A stretch of DNA of 64,000 nucleotides from the NCBI GenBank assembly GCA_963921425.1, contig OY992834.1, positions 10,089,271 through 10,153,270 of the forward strand. Reading direction: 5' to 3'. Both the position numbers and the translations under genes were made by a program. This document shows, one piece after another, positions 62,818 through 64,000 of this stretch. The DNA comes from Dryas octopetala (lineage: Eukaryota > Streptophyta > Magnoliopsida > Rosales > Rosaceae). Numbering within the stretch: position 1 is the first letter of the stretch; every line of letters starts with the position of its first letter. Under the pieces are notes generated by a model. That model saw only the letters and a list, made by a program, of their open reading frames with translations. It had not been told where the DNA came from and searched no databases.

Positions 62818-63102
62818 ATGGAAGGGATGGATGATTTGGCTGTTATAATGGACAAATTGGGGTCTCTAAACCTCAATAAGGAAGAGGAGATGCCATCACG
62901 GGAGCAGGCGGCTAAGCCGGTACTTAATGTAGCGATGCTGAATTGGATCAGAACAAGGTTGACTGAGTTTGATGTTGCACTGGATGCGTTTGAGGGAAGG
63001 GATTTACCTGACTTTAAAAAAAAGAAACTCACTGCCATAAGAGCTTCAGTGCAATCTGCCAAAGCCCTCCTGGAACATGTAGCTACCCGCATAGTGCATT
63101 GA
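62818..63102 (+). CDS. Small protein of unknown function
   Basis: A single-exon frame of 94 residues, starting MEGMDDLAVIMDKLGSLNLN, highly charged and helical in character, with a central block NWIRTRLTEFDVALDAFEGR and DLPDFKKKKLTAIRAS. There is no signal peptide or membrane helix. I do not recognise the family. Support for it being real comes from a TATA box at 62705, a plausible length and a duplicated relative 0.8 kb downstream in which the LDAFEGKDLP motif is kept. The possible coiled-coil or helical bundle is inferred from heptad-like spacing of L/A/V and is not certain. Confidence 0.55.
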   Translation: MEGMDDLAVIMDKLGSLNLNKEEEMPSREQAAKPVLNVAMLNWIRTRLTEFDVALDAFEGRDLPDFKKKKLTAIRASVQSAKALLEHVATRIVH

Positions 63103-63336
63103 GACATTAATTACTTTTCTTTTTTTTGGTTTCGATCTTAATTTTCTCAATTTTCTGGATGTTATATTAATTAGCAGCCGATTCAATTTATGAATTTGCG
63201 CATCGATTATAATAAGAAAGATATTAATCGATCTCTTTTAATTGAGGTTTTATATATATTGCTACTTACCCTAGCTACTTTGTTTCTGTGTGTGCATGCC
63301 CCACTTGGTAATATGCAATTATATATAGTATGTTCT

Positions 63337-63440
63337 TCATCAGTTCAGCTTCTGTAATATACAAGCCTTCCATTGGTCCAGAATCGGACACGATTAATAT
63401 TGGGCCGGGGCACCTCTTTCCTCTCTTTCTCTCTTTTCTT
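63337..63440. repeat. Diverged copy of the 61900-62070 promoter segment
   Basis: 'cagcttctgtaat' followed by 'aagccttccattgg' and 'attgggccgggg' repeats the order seen at 61919-62040 ('cagcttctgtaat', 'aggcttccatcgg', 'attgggccgg'), each followed by a 'ctttctctc' tract. Copy B is shorter. Confidence 0.7.
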
Positions 63441-63636
63441 TTTTAATTTTCTTTGGACACTCGAATATTTACAACATTTCTATAAATCTATAACCAAAAC
63501 AATGTACAACTTGACGTAACATAACCCTAAAAAGTAAGGAAATATAGGAAATTATTATGATAAGCTTAGAAACAGCAGGCCGAAGATATATATATATATA
63601 TTGATCATTATATTGATGTTTTATGAATTAAAAAAA

Positions 63637-63800
63637 GTAAGGAAGAGGAGATGCAATCAGCGTTGCAGGTGGCGCAGACAAAGTTTGAAGAAGCGATGCG
63701 CAATTGCAATTGCATCGATCAGACAAAGGTTGACTAAGATTGAAGTTGAACTGGATGCATTTGAGGGAAAGGATTTACCTCACTTGACCAAAAAATTAAA
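63637..63800 (+). pseudogene. Broken duplicate of the small gene
   Basis: The sequence is clearly related to 62876-63018: 'aggaagaggagatgc', 'ggttgact', and 'ctggatgc' with 'tttgaggga' match in order. The first half reads KEEEMQSALQVAQTKFEEAM in one frame. The second half (LTKIEVELDAFEGKDLPHL) is in another, so a frameshift separates them. The C-terminal third of copy A is missing, with an A-rich tail in its place. It is preceded by an (AT)n stretch at 63587-63600. Confidence 0.65.
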
Positions 63801-64000
63801 AACTAAGGACTTTATTTAGAAAAAATAAGGGCTTTATTTAGAAAAAAAAAAAAAAGTCATAAAGTTTTTTTCTAAATAAGAAACGTTAGAAAGATTAAAC
63901 TGTAATTTTCCCAAAAAAAAAAAAATCCTATTTGTGACAATTTTGGATTAGGGTTTTCTAAGGAAAATGGACAGCCCAGATTTGAAGTCCCCGACCCTTC
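63801..64000. other. Window end, A/T-rich
   Basis: Poly-A runs (63841-63855 and 63915-63926) and a nearby duplicated phrase 'agggctttatttagaaaaa'/'aaggactttatttagaaaa' at about 63807-63847. Nothing else supported. Confidence 0.4.

Overview
This window reads as nuclear DNA of a flowering plant, a eudicot. The base composition is AT-rich. Genes are split into many short exons with GT-AG introns. The proteins are plant families, and the spaces between genes hold plant-type MITEs, CT/GA microsatellites and LTR scraps. A woody rosid, perhaps Rosaceae, would fit, but I cannot prove the species. All exon boundaries below were worked out by eye from reading frame, splice dinucleotides and family knowledge.

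Genes in order: (1) 989-2779 +, a VIT/CCC1-type membrane protein of the 'membrane protein of ER body-like' group. (2) 3344-9504 -, a 16-exon SET-domain protein methyltransferase of the Rubisco-LSMT/SETD type. (3) 10786-16264 +, an EXS-domain protein without an SPX domain. (4) 18133-20879 +, a CCCH zinc-finger plus WD40 (ZFWD) protein with a nonapeptide repeat. (5) 36166-41252 +, an SPX-MFS vacuolar phosphate transporter (PHT5/VPT type). (6) 42010-44669 +, a YKT6-type longin SNARE with an apparent frame problem at the end of exon 1. (7) 50001-54196 +, a GET3/ASNA1 ATPase with an apparent one-base deletion in its last exon. (8) 57047-61678 -, a membrane protein resembling the N-terminal half of ZnT5, containing an apparent U12-type AT-AC intron. 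(9) 62818-63102 +, a small unrecognised protein gene with a broken, tandemly duplicated copy at about 63637-63800.

Between 20.9 and 35 kb there is no convincing intact gene. That stretch is a transposon zone: a PIF/Harbinger-like element with TTA target duplications, several long-inverted-repeat MITEs, and a hAT-like element with a perfect 8-bp target duplication that encloses GC-rich and LTR-like sequence, with an inverted relative beside it.

Between YKT6 and GET3 lies the most unusual structure, a 3.4-kb satellite array at about 45722-49160. Its repeat length takes discrete values of about 135, 157, 179 and 198-201 bp, that is, six to nine 22-bp modules plus 3 bp. The whole array therefore looks built from one diverged 22-bp monomer.

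Functional links between neighbours are loose, as usual in plants. Genes 3 and 5 both belong to phosphate-transport-related families. Genes 6 and 7 both act in SNARE and tail-anchored protein biology, and both carry a frame lesion. Whether those lesions are real alleles or assembly errors is the main open question about gene function here.
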